From NCBI GenBank assembly GCA_021292165.1, contig CM037878.1:3906001-3970000 (forward strand): a stretch of DNA of 64,000 nt. The letters are read 5' to 3'. Made by a program: the position numbers and the translations under genes. The stretch's first letter is position 1. Each line of letters begins with the position of its first letter. The notes under the pieces were generated by a model that was not told the origin of the DNA, did no database searches, and worked only from the letters and a program-made list of their open reading frames with translations. Source of the stretch: Shinisaurus crocodilurus (taxonomy: Eukaryota; Chordata; Lepidosauria; Squamata; Shinisauridae). Positions 43,625-55,992 of this stretch are shown one piece after another.

Positions 43625-44294
43625 GGTGGTGGGGAGAAGTAGGAGGGGCAGATGCCACGGCCTTCTTGCGCGCTGCCCCTCTGCCTTCCGAGCAAGCAAG
43701 TGGGGGCAAGGACGAGAGAGAGGAGGAGGAGGAGGAGGAGCAAAAGCAGCCCGCGACCACGGTGGTGACAAGGCAGACTCGCCGAGGGACAGTGTCTTGC
43801 CCGAGGGCCCTCAAAATCCTGGAACCGGGGCGGGGAGAAAGAATTTGCTTCCCCTCCTCTTGGTAGTTTTGCGGACAATTTGTGCATGAAAATGGCTGAC
43901 GCTGCAGAGGTGTTCCTCGGTAAGTGATCTGCAAGCAGGTCAGTGACTGCGGCCAGATTGCTCCAGAGTAAAGAGATGTCTGCCTTTGAGGCTTTGTTTT
44001 TGTTCCTTCTATATCCCTCCCAAGAGCACTGCTGCGAGTGGAAGCACAAAGGAGAGCCCTGGCAAAGTTATTCACACAAGTGGAAGCTGGAGCCAGTCAG
44101 TCACAAATCACACCCCTTCCTTCCTCTCCCCATTGCTAGTATGGAGATTGATAAATGTAATAAATAAATAAATAAATAAATATGGAGAGGGAGGGGCGGG
44201 CGGGGGAAAGTGTGCAGGGCTGGTCTTCTACTCAAATCGGTATTTTTTTTTTTGCATTGAATAACCCTGGGAGATGCGCAGTTCGCTGTCTCAG

Positions 44295-44370
44295 TGGCCG
44301 AGCTGCTTTGGGTTCCTTGCAAGACGGGGAAAAGGCAGGTATAAATGTAAAAATAAAAGTAATAAAATAA
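44295..44370 (+). mobile_element. Sauria-type SINE 3' end fragment
   Basis: GAGCTGCTTTGGGTTCCTTGC then AAAGGCAGGTATAAATG with an A-rich tail. It lies inside the 43464-44548 inverted repeat. Confidence 0.7.
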
Positions 44371-44387
44371 AAGAAGATGTTTCGCAG

Positions 44388-44548
44388 GTTGTCTGGGCCA
44401 GAGCGAGAGGCAGGGGAAGAAGCAGTTTGCAAGGGCGAGGAAGAGGAGCAACTCCGGGGGACTCTTGTCAGTGGGCCCCTGCTGGGCTGTGGGCCCTTGG
44501 CAGGTGCCTGACCGTGCCGACCCTTGATGCCGGCCTTGCTGTCTTTGC
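44388..44548 (-). repeat. Right arm of large inverted repeat
   Basis: Pairs with 43464-43624 over the full 161 bp; spacer 763 bp. Confidence 0.93.
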
Positions 44549-44689
44549 CAACAAATTAGGAGCCAACCCTTCTGCCGGAAAAAACAATCAAGCCCAAGGC
44601 ATCAGCCTTCCCCAGCCCGGTGCCCTCCAGATGTGCTGGCCTGCAACTCCCGTGCTGGCTGGGAGTTTCTGGGTTTGCAGTCCCTTGTT

Positions 44690-44945
44690 ATGAGAGCCAG
44701 TGTGGCGTAGTGGTGAGAGTGTTGGGCTGGGACTCCGGAGATCCGGGTTCTAGTCCCCTCTCGGCCATGAAACTCACTGGGTGACTTTGGGCCAGTCACT
44801 GACTCTCAGCCTATCCTACCTCACAGGGTTGTTGTGAGGATAAAATGGAGAGGAGGAGGAGGATTATGTAAGCCACCTTGGGTTCCTTGTAGGAAAAAAG
44901 GCGGGGTATAAATATAATAAAATAAAATAAAAATAAAAAATAAAA
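44690..44945 (+). mobile_element. Sauria SINE, full length
   Basis: GAGAGCCAGTGTGGCGTAGT to GGGTATAAATATAATAAAAT. Confidence 0.93.
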
Positions 44946-46314
44946 GGGCCCCCCGCCAGTAGCACAGCTGGACCAGGAGCCAAATGGCTGGCAGTGGCAG
45001 CTTCCAAAGGCCAGTTTTCATCAGGTGTGGAGGGAAAGCATTCACCTCCCTCCCCTTGTACCGCAGTCTCCATCTTGGTTGTTTTTCTCCCTTCCCCTCC
45101 CCCGCCTCCCAATGGACTGCAGGTTTTTGTTTTTTTTGTTTTTTAAAATATGTATTTTGTTTTGAACAGACGCATTTGATGCAATCTCACATAACGCGGT
45201 GGTATGACTGAGAAGCTGCAGCGTGTATAGCACAAGGTGTGTGGTTCATGGCACCTCGCTGTTCATGCGCATCCATGTGCACGCATGTGCACTACAGGGA
45301 CAAGAGTCATGCCCTTGCACGCGCACTCACTGGGACATTTACAGTGCAATCGTACGCATGTCTTCTCACAAGTAAGTCCCATTCAGTTCAGTGCAGCTTA
45401 CTCCCGGGTAAAAGGTCATGACCTTAGCTTCTAAAGGCCCCCAGGGAGTGGCTCAAACACGAAGAATGAAACTCCAGCAACTTGCACTGACAACATTCAA
45501 GGCATCCCCAAAAGTCAGAAATAGAGAGAGTGAGTGAGAGTCAACGGGATCGTCCCTAAATGGGGACAGCTGGAGAATAAGCTCATGTGTTAGTTTCCGT
45601 TTGTTTTTCAAACTTGCAGGGACATTTCTGAGTGTGTTTATGTATATTATAAAAGGGGAAAGATTATTTGCTGTGGCTTGAATGGGGGAATCTGTACTAT
45701 AAAGTGCAAATTTCTCCCCCGCACAAGATACTTTTGTTTTCACTGGTGGGTGAATTTTAAGGGAGTGGATGGCGCATAGGTGCGCACATCTGCAAGGGCA
45801 ACAGCAAACATTTCGGCAGTATACATTGTATTTTGACACCGAAACACAAGTTTGGAAGGCACCTCTGACGCGGCCCCTTACACTTTAGGACCAGGCGCAC
45901 AAACCCTTCTCAGGCCAAGCATCAACACTTGAAAAGCTGAGTGGAGGGTCTCAAATGAAACCTTTCCCCTACTAATGAGGGAAAAGATTGATACTGGCTG
46001 TTAAGGATCAAGCTTAAATTTAAGATACCGTGGGTACAAAGGTGTGTGTGTGTGTGTGTAGATTTAAAAGTAAAGCAGGTTAATAACGCCAAGCCGACAC
46101 GTAGGATTTCGGTAGCAAACAAAATAAAAAAATAAGTTTATTTTAATTCTCGAAATCGTAGTTCCAGAAAATAAACCTGCCTACACCAAACACTTTATAA
46201 TTAACCTAAGTCCCTATAATTCCAAATACTCTCACTCCTCATACAATCACTGATTCCTCTTAAAACTTAAAGGCACAAATAACCCAACTAACCTAACTCC
46301 CAAACTCTCTAACA

Positions 46315-46449
46315 CAGTGTTCTCCAACCTTGGGTCCCCAGATGTTTTTGGCCTACAACTCCCAGCATGCCCCAGCCAGCTACGCTGGCTGGGGCATGCT
46401 GGGAGTTGTAGGCCAAAAACATCTGGGGACCCAAGGTTGGAGAACACTG
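46315..46449. mobile_element. Palindromic MITE with unmatched flanks
   Basis: 135 bp, with left octamer CTCTAACA and right ACCTAAGC. Both have central TA but come from different sites, so a recombinant copy is likely. Left flank 46281-46314 is shared with 37055-37088. Confidence 0.9.
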
Positions 46450-46909
46450 ACCTAAGCTAAACTCTGACATCACTAAATTCCCTTATAGACTCCTCCCCCC
46501 ACCCTTTCCAAGACGTCAGAAACCACACCCACTCGCTTCAACATTCTAGACACACTAAACATACTAACGCAGACATACACCAGGGAACTGAATTGTGGGG
46601 TTACGCCACAACCTCAAACATCAAACTTGCAAAATCAAACCTCACAAAAAAAAAATATATTCCCCGCAAGCATCCTTGAGCCATATCTTTTACGTCCTTC
46701 TTTCTGATGAGAGCAGCGCCACAGGCTGATAACTTTTCAGCATGTTTTGCCAGGTTTATTCCAAGAAGCGAAACCAATATGCAGGGAAGAAATAGTAATA
46801 CATGGAGTCTTTGCAACTGAAAAGCTGCATCTCAAATACCTAAATTCTCATCTGCATTGGAAACTTGATGGCAGCTTTCCAATAGTAACACGCTGGATTT
46901 GGTAACTTG

Positions 46910-47060
46910 GGAAGTCACAGTGGGAGAGGGCCGCGGCCTTTATGTGCTCCTTGCGCGGGCTTCCTCCCAGAGGCTTCCGGTTGGCCGCTGTGGGATGCAG
47001 GATACTGGACTGGAAAGACTGTTCTAGCAGGACTCTTTTATGTTTCTATATCAAGGATGC
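46910..47060 (+). mobile_element. CR1-like 3' end fragment
   Basis: GTTGGCCGCTGTGGGATGCA, GATACTGGACTGGAAAGAC, GCAGGACTCTTTTATGTTT; a known CR1-type terminus. Confidence 0.6.
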
Positions 47061-47159
47061 AGAGCCACATTCCAGTGGTGGACAGGGCCAAAGACAAAGA
47101 GGCCAGGGACAAAATAGCAAACAATGCCAGCATATTCTAGCTTAAAGCTCTCACTCACT

Positions 47160-47705
47160 GCCAGCATCAATGATTTCAAGGTGCTAGTTTTAACCTATAA
47201 AGCCTTACATGGCTTGGGTCCACACAATCCCTGATGGAACTCCTCTCCCGGCCTGAATCTACCCGGACACTACAATCAACATTTGGGGACTTCCTCCGAG
47301 TGCCACCTCTGAGGAAGGCTCAGAGGGTGGCAACAAGGTAGAGGGCCTTCTCAGTGGTGGCCCCCACCCGATTCTGGAATGATCTCCCCACCGAGGCCCG
47401 CCTGGCGCCAATACTGTCCTCTTTTGGGCACCAGGTTAAGATCGCCCTCTACTCCCAGGCATCTCATGGTATTTAATGGCATATCATCAGGGGGCATTTA
47501 TGGCAGCTGTTCTCTTAGCACGTCTAGTATTTTTTATTGGCATTGCTTTTTAGCCTGTTTATATTGTTTTAAATTTTGTCTCTTGAAATTGTGTATTTTA
47601 TTATCTGTATTTGCGCTTTGTACTTTTATGAATTGCTGTGAACCGCCCAGAGAGCTTCAGCCACTGGGCGGTAAAGAAATGGAATAAATAAACAAAAATA
47701 AACTC
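47160..47705 (+). mobile_element. L2-like LINE 3' end
   Basis: CTAGTTTTAACCTATAAAGC to CCGCCCAGAGAGCTTCAGCC and AATAAATAAAC. It encodes degraded LTYKALHGLG and AFSVVAPTRFWND-like blocks. Confidence 0.85.
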
Positions 47706-48652
47706 AACCTTAGGGGAAGGCATTCCAACTTTTAAAAATGCACAAAAGCCCGGAAACCACCAAACGCTCGGTGGTCGGGGAGAAGGGGGCATAGCCATCT
47801 GGTGAACTCTTGAGGGCCAGATCTGGAGCCCAGGCGGGCCAGCTTGGGACCCTGGTCCTGAGTTTCTGCACCCCTGACTTAAACCTTCTCTGCTGGGGTA
47901 CAGAGCTCCCCGGGCGGTACCAGAGCATCTTCAGTCCAGCAAAGGAAGTTCCTTTTTTATTCCCTCTCAGCTTGCTGGGATCAGAGTGAATTGGAAAGGT
48001 TTGATTATCCATGCTGAAGTTTTGGCAGAACAGCCGAACTCTACGCCCGATTCAGGGCAAACGCGTAATAAGCGTTTGTGCATAGGACACATACCGGACA
48101 TTTCGATCGCCAAAGACTGAGCAAACCTAACTTTATGTGTCTTTTTGGTCTTTGCCAGAAGTGCTTGAGGTTCTGTGAATTGCAGCCGGATGAGAGCATG
48201 AAGCACGGCGACACTTTGGGAAACAGGTGCCGAGGGGTTGTTAGCACAGGTCATACGAGGAAGGCATTCCCCAAATTCAGGCACCGTGAGGGAAGCAAGA
48301 GTGACAGGATGTCTGGATGACATCATGTGCACGAGGTGGGGTGATAAGAGAGGGACCCCAGGCCTCAAAGGAAGCAAGTCACAGTAGCCAGCGGCTGCTG
48401 AATCCCATGACGGAGAGCTCCAATTTAGAACTATAATCTCAGGGGAGAAGGATTATGGCCACACACTTGAAACATGAAATGTAGAAGGCTGGAGGGTTTT
48501 TTTCTGTGTGTTTTGCTTTTTTGCTGCTGTGCAAAATCTACAAACTCTACATTAGGAATGGGTTGGGTAATGCTATCTCATATTCACCAGCACTTGCTTG
48601 TAATGAATAGATCAATATCATATTCAGCTGGGAACAGGCCAAAAGGCAGCCT

Positions 48653-48718
48653 AGGGCGCAATCCTATGGATGTTTAGACAGAAAAAAGTCCGACAACAAC
48701 CCAGCATGCCCCAGTCCC
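48653..48718 (+). mobile_element. Harbinger-type MITE fragment
   Basis: AGGGCGCAATCCTATGGATG left arm followed by CCCAGCATGCCCCAG. The right arm is missing. Confidence 0.55.
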
Positions 48719-48739
48719 TATATATGTGTCCCTGTATAG

Positions 48740-48874
48740 CAGTGTTCTCCAACCTTGGGTCCCCAGATGTTTTTGGCCTACAACTCCCAGCATGCCCCAG
48801 CCAGCGTAGCTGGCTGGGGCATGCTGGGAGTTGTAGGCCAAAAACATCTGGGGACCCAAGGTTGGAGAACACTT
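48740..48874. mobile_element. Palindromic MITE
   Basis: Full palindrome of the CAGTGTTCTCC family. The last base is changed and the flanking octamers do not match. Confidence 0.85.
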
Positions 48875-49744
48875 CTACAGAAGCTTCCAGGTTCCCAGAA
48901 TTTAGATGGGGTTTATTGTTGTTGTTGCTTTTTTGAGGTCGCTTGATGTATACTGCCCTGAAATCCTTTGGGGCATGAAGGTGCGCACACTTCATATCTT
49001 TTTCAAATAAGCATCCAGTTTCACTCACACTAGAGAGCCACAGCCCAACAATTGGCTGTCCAGTCCAACTCAACATGTGAGGTGCCTAGCTCTTCATTTT
49101 GCTGGGGAGGTGGGTGGGCGAGCTCCCCCAACTTGGTCACCTCCAAATTAATTTGGCAATCATCTCAAATTCAGGAGGGACCCGGGTCATTTTTCTGGGC
49201 TATTCCAAGGCTACTACACTAAGAACGAAGATGATGCCACGCAAAGCAGACAACTGGCCCAAAAACAGGCATCCTCAACCGAGCGCCGGCTTCTTCTCAG
49301 ATGGGGGGGAAATGGCTGCGGCCAGCAGAAAACCTTCCATCCTATCCCCTGTATACAGGCCTATCTGTGTCATCGTAATTGTTTGGCTATTTCCCAATCT
49401 TCTTCATTTTACTGGGTTTTAATACCTCTCAGATAAACGGATCACGGGCAAGGCCGGCTCTCTCAGAACACCTTTAACCCCATGCAAATAAACATTGTTC
49501 TCTGCCTCCGTCCGACCCCACAGTGGGCTGGTTCAGATGTCGTTTTCCTGATTTGTTGGATTCGGGATGGACCACGTGCTCATGTACCTGCTCTTTCCTC
49601 CCATGTGTGATCCTGCCTTCAGCCCAAAGGTTTTGGGGCACATAGATTGTACCATGTTGCGAAAGATGCTCTTTCTGTTGTTCACCTCGTCAGTGTGCAG
49701 GATGTGCACTGAGTTGATTTTTTTCACAAGGTGCACTGAGATAA

Positions 49745-50085
49745 TTTCTTCGCAAGGTGCATAGTAAAGCTATGGAATTCTCTCGCACAAGATATAGTGA
49801 GGGCCACCGATTCGGGTGGCTTTAAAATAAAGGAGATTGGAGAAAGTCACGGAGGAGAAGGCCATCGATTGCTACTGGTCCCGATTGGCTATGTGCTTCC
49901 TCCAGTATCAGAGGCAGTGTGCCTATGTACACCAGTTGCTGGGGAACATGGGCGGGAGGGTGCTGTTGCGCTCATGTCCTGCCTGTGGGTTTCCCACAGC
50001 CAGCTAGTTGAATACTGTGTGAACAGAATGCTGGACTGGATGGACCTTTGGTCTGATCCAGCAGGGCTCTTCTGATGTTCTTTGC
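49745..50085 (+). mobile_element. Diverged CR1-like LINE 3' end
   Basis: AAGCTATGGAATTCTCTCGC through GGACCTTTGGTCTGATCCAG and CAGGGCTCTTCTGATGTTC. Noncoding remnant. Confidence 0.8.
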
Positions 50086-50494
50086 AGAAAGTCAATGTGT
50101 TGAAGGGATCAAGTGTTGGATTTGGCTCAGAGAGACTTTAGCTCAAATTCCTCTTCAGCCCTGAAGCTTCCCACTCTCTCATCCTAACCTACACCCCTAA
50201 CCTTTGTTCTCCTTTGATAAGGCAAATAAACAGAGGACTTGCCCATCATGTTCAGGATCCTCCAAGATGCCACCAAAACCCTCAGGAGGAATTTTCCATG
50301 GTGACGCCTGAGGCTTTTCTGCTAGCTTGTTTTCCCTTTTCTGTCGCCATGTGGCCAGGCTCGCTTCCTCGAGCCATCTCTAGTGCTATCTGTTCTGCAG
50401 GCATCCTGATATGGTCCTCTTTTTAGCCCTCAGCATGTGGCATGTGGGTTGTGGTAGAAATTATGTGGAAGAATGTGAGGGGAAGGCTAATGGT

Positions 50495-50540
50495 GACCGG
50501 CCAGATGGGCGATTAATAAATATAATAAATAAATAAATAA
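50495..50540 (+). mobile_element. L2-like LINE tail
   Basis: GTGACCGGCCAGATGGGCGA then ATAAATAAATAAATAA. Confidence 0.75.
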
Positions 50541-51235
50541 TGGGCAGGTGGCAGGAGTGAAATCTGATGGCCTCTCAACTCGAGGAAAAATGCACGATCC
50601 CGACAGAGAGGTGCTCAGCAAGCGTCGGTGAAGAACCTTCCACGCTAAAAATCTGAAGGAGTCACATGAAAAGAGAAACTCTCCCCGTTTGTGTCAGGAA
50701 CTTTAAAAACCGGTGAGGGAGGAGGGAAGAGACGGAGCAAAAAAGCACCAGGTTTTAAAGTGAACAGGTGCAACTCTTACAAAGCCACCCTTAATCCCAA
50801 ACCCATACATCTTGAAGCTTCAGTATAGTCTGGCTGTCAGTTCCGAAATGGGAGTGGACGATCTGTAAACATCCCTCCCCCTGGCTAATCTGGGATGGAG
50901 GGGGGTTTAATTACATAGCCCCGAGCATCGAGCCTTTGATCATAATTACCATGCCTTTGTAGACTTGGCTGTGGCTGGCTGTTTTCAGTCTCATGGAGGA
51001 CGGAGATGTTCCTTGGAAGGTAGAGATTATCCCCCCCCCCCCCCCCAGACATTTGCTTTTCCCATATACATTCTATAATTCAGGAAAGGGTAAATCGCCC
51101 TTAATTCATTCAGAAGGGACTTTTGCACAGACGACTCTGATTTGTGCCCACAGTGTGGTGGAAGTTCTATCTCTAGATCCTTTGTTTTCAAAAAGAAAGA
51201 AAGCATTTAAATATATATATTTAAATATTTAAATA

Positions 51236-51581
51236 TCATCATCATCATCAGGCGATCACTCGTGACCGAGTAAGAGTAAGATTGTCTTCCGGGATAAAAG
51301 GAGGAAATTCTAAAGAAGATTGTGTAGGCTCTAGCGATGGGTCCGTAAGTGACTGTGGAGGCCAATTCTAGATCCACACAGCTTCCCACAGTGAGGACAC
51401 AGGTCGCCAGATGGAAGATGGTCCTGTAAAGGATTCGTTTGACGTGCTTTTCACCTAGCACGTTTCTCCCTTTCACCTTGCACTCGGGCTTGTTCAAAGT
51501 CCATGGAACCTTTGTGAAAGGCCAACCTCCATTTAGATCATTCATGGGCCAGAGCTTCCCAGTTTTCGATGTTTATATTGC
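51236..51581 (-). mobile_element. Same LINE 3' fragment, opposite orientation
   Basis: The reverse complement of 52380-52714 with scattered differences. It starts at the (CATCATCATCAGGCGATC) tail and ends GTTTATATTGC. The zinc-finger codons are still recognisable. Confidence 0.85.
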
Positions 51582-51872
51582 TTTTTTTTTTTTTTTAGAT
51601 TAGCCTTATGAACATCTTAAATGCTTTCTTTCTTTTTGAAAATATATAATTAGATTAAATATATATATTTTAAAAACCTGCCAAGTTTCTAGCTCTCCGT
51701 AATACCACTCAGGATTCTCGAGACAGCCAAATGCCAGAGCGGAGTACTAGAACATATGCATCACTATTGAATGCCAGGGTCTTTATTCTCGTACAGAGTG
51801 CCCTGCCCTCACTGTAAGTGCAGCCAGTCCTCCTTTCTCTCCCTAGTCTCATACAAGCAGTCCCTAGTTGTC

Positions 51873-52734
51873 ACACAGAGGAGGGCCAGGATCTCTTCTC
51901 GATCATCCCAGTTTGCAGGACACGGAATAATGGGCTCAAGTTACGGGAACCCAGATTCCACCTAAACATCCGGAAAAAATTCCTGACTGTCAGAGCAATA
52001 AGACAATGGAATCAACTACCTAGGGAGGTGGTGGGCTCTCCCACTCTGGAGGCATTCAAGGTGCAGCTGGACGGCCATCTGTCAGGGATGCTTTGACCTG
52101 GGTTCCTGCATGGAGCAGGGGGTTGGACTCGATGGCCTGGTAGGCCCCTTCCATAACTCTACTGTTCGAACAAATGTCAGTGTACTGGAAGAAGCAAAGA
52201 CTACTAGCATTGAAAAAATGATCCTTCAACGCCAACTTCAGTGGACTGGTCATGTTGTTCGAATGCCTGACTGCCGTCTCCCAAAGCAGTTACTTTACTC
52301 CCAACTCAAGGATGGAAAGCGGAATATCGGTGGTCAATATAAGAGGTTTAAAGATGTTCATAATCTAATCTAAAAAAATGCAATATAAACGTCGAAAACT
52401 GGGAAGCTCTGGCCCATGAACGATCTAACTGGAGGTTGGCCTTTCACAAAGGTTCCATGGACTTTGAAGAAGCCCGAGTGCAAGGTGAAAGGGAGAAACG
52501 TGCTAAGCGAGAAGCACGTCAAACGAATCCTTTACCGGACCATCTTCTATCTGGTAACCTGTGTCCTCACTGTGGGAAGCTGTGTGGATCTAGAATTGGC
52601 CTCCACAGTCACTTACGGACCCATCGCTAGAGTCTACACAATCTTCTTTAGAATTTCCTGCTTTTATCCCGGAAGACAATCTTACTCGGTCACGAGTGAT
52701 CGCCTGATGATGATGGTTCTATGATTCTATGAAG
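51873..52734 (+). mobile_element. CR1 LINE 3' end, split by a second LINE
   Basis: Positions 51873-52166 encode [17 protein letters not shown] to HLSGML and the 3' UTR up to ACTCTACTGTTC. The rest of the tail, GTTCTATGATTCTATGA, appears at 52717-52734 after an intervening LINE fragment. GTTC lies on both sides of the insertion. Confidence 0.85.
52167..52716 (+). mobile_element. LINE 3' fragment with C-terminal C2H2 finger
   Basis: Encodes QLQWTGHVVRMPDCRLPKQL, then after frame breaks CPHCGKLCGSRIGLHSHLRT. This is the terminal zinc finger seen at the end of some vertebrate non-LTR retrotransposon polyproteins. It ends in a CGCCTGATGATGATGG tail and is nested in CR1. I cannot fix the clade (RTE-like or R4/Rex-like). 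Confidence 0.75.
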
Positions 52735-53094
52735 CCAAAGGAGCGGTGGGTGAAACTGACTGGACCGAGGCAGTTTGTCACACCAGCCCTACCGTTAAGC
52801 AAGGGGAAGCATCCCACCTCAAGGGGCAGATTTCGAAGTGTCCCTGAAGGGTGGCAACTCATCAGTTCTTTCATTTGCTGTTATATTTTCAACACCACGG
52901 GGGCGCTGTTTGGAGTGTCTGCCTTTGGCTGCTTGTGCTGGGCCTGGCTGGGGGTATAATCAATTTCACCACACCGTAGGATTTGGTGGTGCGCATGGAC
53001 GTGGGCGTGGCTGCAGCTAGGGAAATGAAGGGACTAGGGCAGCTCCCCCCGCCACGCACAGAAGCCCCTTCCAGATGTCCGATGTTCCCAATGC

Positions 53095-53195
53095 CCTGCT
53101 GCACCCTTCGCCAGCCTGGTGCCCTCCAGATGGGTTGGGGGATTATGGGTGTTGCGGTCCATCCCATTTGGACGGCCCCAGAATGGGGAAGGGCG
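53095..53195. mobile_element. Eroded MITE of the CAGCCTTCCCC family
   Basis: GCCAGCCTGGTGCCCTCCAG at the left and a GGGGAAGGGC end at the right, with a diverged interior. Confidence 0.5.
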
Positions 53196-53453
53196 CCTAT
53201 AACCGAGCCTAGGCGTCTGTAACTGAAGCAATGGCAGATTCCTTCCCCGCTTGCTCCTGCCTCTACTTCCTCTGTTTCCCCCATGTGGGATTTTAGGTTG
53301 CAAGCGCCTTGGGGCAGGGACCCGTCGTCATCCCCTTGTACTTTGAAAAGTGCCAGGCAGACATGAGTGGTGCTATATAAACACACAAACGAAATGAAAC
53401 AAAGATGTGATGGGGTGGGAGCAAGGTTGTACGCACTGCCTCCTGCTCCCGGC

Positions 53454-53492
53454 ACACACACACGCATGTGCACGCACACACACACACACACC
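53454..53492 (+). repeat. (AC)n microsatellite, interrupted
   Basis: ACACACACACACGCATGTGC then a second AC run. Confidence 0.9.
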
Positions 53493-54287
53493 TCCTCTGT
53501 CTTCCGTTTCCATATTTCTCAAGCAATTATTGCTGGCTCCTCTTGTCCCAGAGAAATGGCCATGTGCATGCAGCCCCAGGCAGGTTATATGAGTGCCATG
53601 CCGCTTCCTTAGTGCCGAAACAGACATTACTTTAAATCCGTATCCAGAAGCTACACATTTTCTTCTCTTTTTTTTTTTTTTAAACTCTAGAATAGGTGCA
53701 GGGACCCTGATGTGTATCTTAAAAGTCCCCCTATCCCCACGCTTGGGTCTCAACCTGGACTAGTCCCTCAGCACATACTCCACAGTAAAAAAAATAAATG
53801 AATAGAAGACTTAGATGCTAGATATGGATTTAACGTACTGTCTGTTTTGGCCATTGGAAAGTCTCCAAACTACTTCTGACGAGCCAACCCAAGTTTTCAT
53901 GAGCTTAGATTTTCACATTAAAAACTTTCCTTTGGGTCAAAAAGCAGGACTTTTCAAGAAACCAGTGTGGGTGAATTATTTGTGGGCTGGAGGTGGGAAT
54001 GTTTGAGGTCGTTCCAAGCAGGAGGTGTCCAGTCTTCAAACTAGCCCAAGAGGGCCCAGCTCAACGAACACAAGGACACATTTTTTGAGAGGAGCCTTAA
54101 AGATCACTGAGAAAAATGGAGACATGCATTGCAAAAATGAAGCCCAAACAGTGTAAGGAGGAGTTTTGTTTACACCCTGCATCAGGCATGTCAGTATGGG
54201 TGCGAGTCAGCAGTGGGCAAACCGTGTCATTTTGGTTGTATGAACTGCAAGCCTCCCTGTGGAGGGGGAACATTCCAAAGATGGGAT

Positions 54288-54973
54288 TCAGGATGTCGGA
54301 GAAATCCACAATGGACTCAAAGGAGTTCGAAATTCTAAGAATCCGCCACACGGATTCTGCAGCAGGATTCCAACTTTTCCCAAGTCACGCTGATTCCACA
54401 GACTGGCGGGCTGGCTTAAAAAAAAAATAATTAAAAAAAAATCTTCTGTAATTTTACACAAATTTAGTTGTAGAAAAAGACAAAAAATAAAAAATAAAAA
54501 CTTCTGACCAAAATTGTGCATTTCCCCCCATAGGCTAAAGTGTGGAAGTACACATTGGGGGGGGGGTTTGCATACTTTGTGGGGATTTGAGTATTTTCGG
54601 GAGAGCAAATTTGCAAAACCCAGTTCCATCGGCGAGCAAATGACAGAGTGAGTGCCCCCCCCCGACAATCCATGAAACATAGGTGGAACGGTTTTTACAA
54701 CATCTGTATCTGCAACGGATGCAAACGAGTGCGGATCTCTGTGAATCCGACCGGTGTATCCTGCATTGGACTGGCTTTTTCCAAGTTATGCAGATTCTGC
54801 TGATTTGTGGAATGGTCTCACTTGGGGGTGGGGGTGGGATGTGCAGTCATGTGCATTAGTGCATGTGGAACAAAAAAAATCTGATTCTGTCAGTGAGCAG
54901 ATGAGAGAATGAAAGATGCCTGACAGTCTGTGAAAGGCAGACGGGATGGGTTTTATCAGAATCCCTACATCCC
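54288..54973. mobile_element. Old hAT-like element, partly tandem
   Basis: A relative of 4109-4518. A second partial copy begins near 54730 (GGATCTCTGTGAATCC) and ends in TACATCCCTAG, giving a partial head-to-tail array. Confidence 0.6.
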
Positions 54974-55290
54974 TAGAAGGGGTGACACAACTGGAAAGAC
55001 CCCGTTCACCACCAACCTAAGCACAGATGTGGGGCAACCAAACAAGGGTGTCCAGTGCGGATCATCATGGGCGGACAGTGTTAATGCGGGCAGTTGTTGG
55101 CTGGACCAGCAGTGTCTTCAGCATCACCTTGCTGGCGTCACTTGTGTCCGCTTCATTCAGTGTGTAATTAATGTGTAACACATATAGCCGGTGGCTTAGA
55201 TGGCTTTACAAGAGGATTAGACAAATTGCATCTCTCTACAGCTGCTGTCCTTAACCTGGTAGTACCCTCCAGACATGTCGGACTGCCGTC

Positions 55291-55567
55291 ACAGAATCAT
55301 AGAACAGTAGAGTTGGAAGGGGCCTATAAGGCCACCGAGTCCAACCCACTGCTCAGTGCAGGAACCCAAGAGAAGGCCTCCCTGACAGATGGCTGTCCAG
55401 CTGCACCTTGAATGCCTCTTCCTGTCACTTCAGCCCATTATTCCGTGTCCTGCAAACTGGGATGGTCGAGAAGAGATCCTGGCCCTCCTCTGTGTGACAT
55501 CCCTCCAAGTACTGGAAGAGTGCGATCATATCTCCCCTCAGTCTCCTCTTCTGAAGGCTAAACATGC
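55291..55567 (-). mobile_element. CR1 LINE 3' fragment
   Basis: CATAGAACAGTAGAGTTGGA tail, then minus-strand CR1 C-terminal codons with an internal loss (CTTGAATGCCTC joined directly to CTTCCTGTCACTTC). It abuts an L2-like piece at 55567. Confidence 0.88.
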
Positions 55568-55992
55568 AACCCTCAACATCTACGCTCAACATCTGGGGCC
55601 CTCCTCTGACTGCCACCTCCAAGAGAGGCTCGGTTGGTGGCAACGAGGAGGAGGGCCTTCTCGGTGGTAGCCCCCCAGTTATGGAATCAGCTCCCCACTG
55701 AGACCCGCCTGGCGCCAACCTTACTATCTTTTCGGCGCCAGGTTAAGACTTCCCTCTATGCCAAGGCATTTAGTTAGGAGCTTGGAATAGCACGGGGGGG
55801 ATTGTCACCTGTAGGCTCAGTTTTATTGGCTTTTGTATTGTTATTTTAAACTGTGTTTTTAAATTTGGTTTTTAATTTTTTAAACTGTTTTGTATGTTTT
55901 AATCTTGTTTTTATGTATAGAGTGTTGTGAACCGCCCAGAGAGCTTCGGCTATGGGGCGGTATATAAATGAAATAAATGAATGAATGAACCC
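55567..55992 (+). mobile_element. L2-like LINE 3' end
   Basis: Holds GAGGGCCTTCTCGGTGGTAG, ATGGAATCAGCTCCCC and the closing CCGCCCAGAGAGCTTCGGCT before an AATGAATGAA tail. Homologous to 47160-47705. Confidence 0.85.

Noticed and set aside
43273..43866. 197-codon plus-strand frame
   Set aside because: Low-complexity (EEEEEEE, PP) and overlaps an inverted repeat. No domain or splice context.
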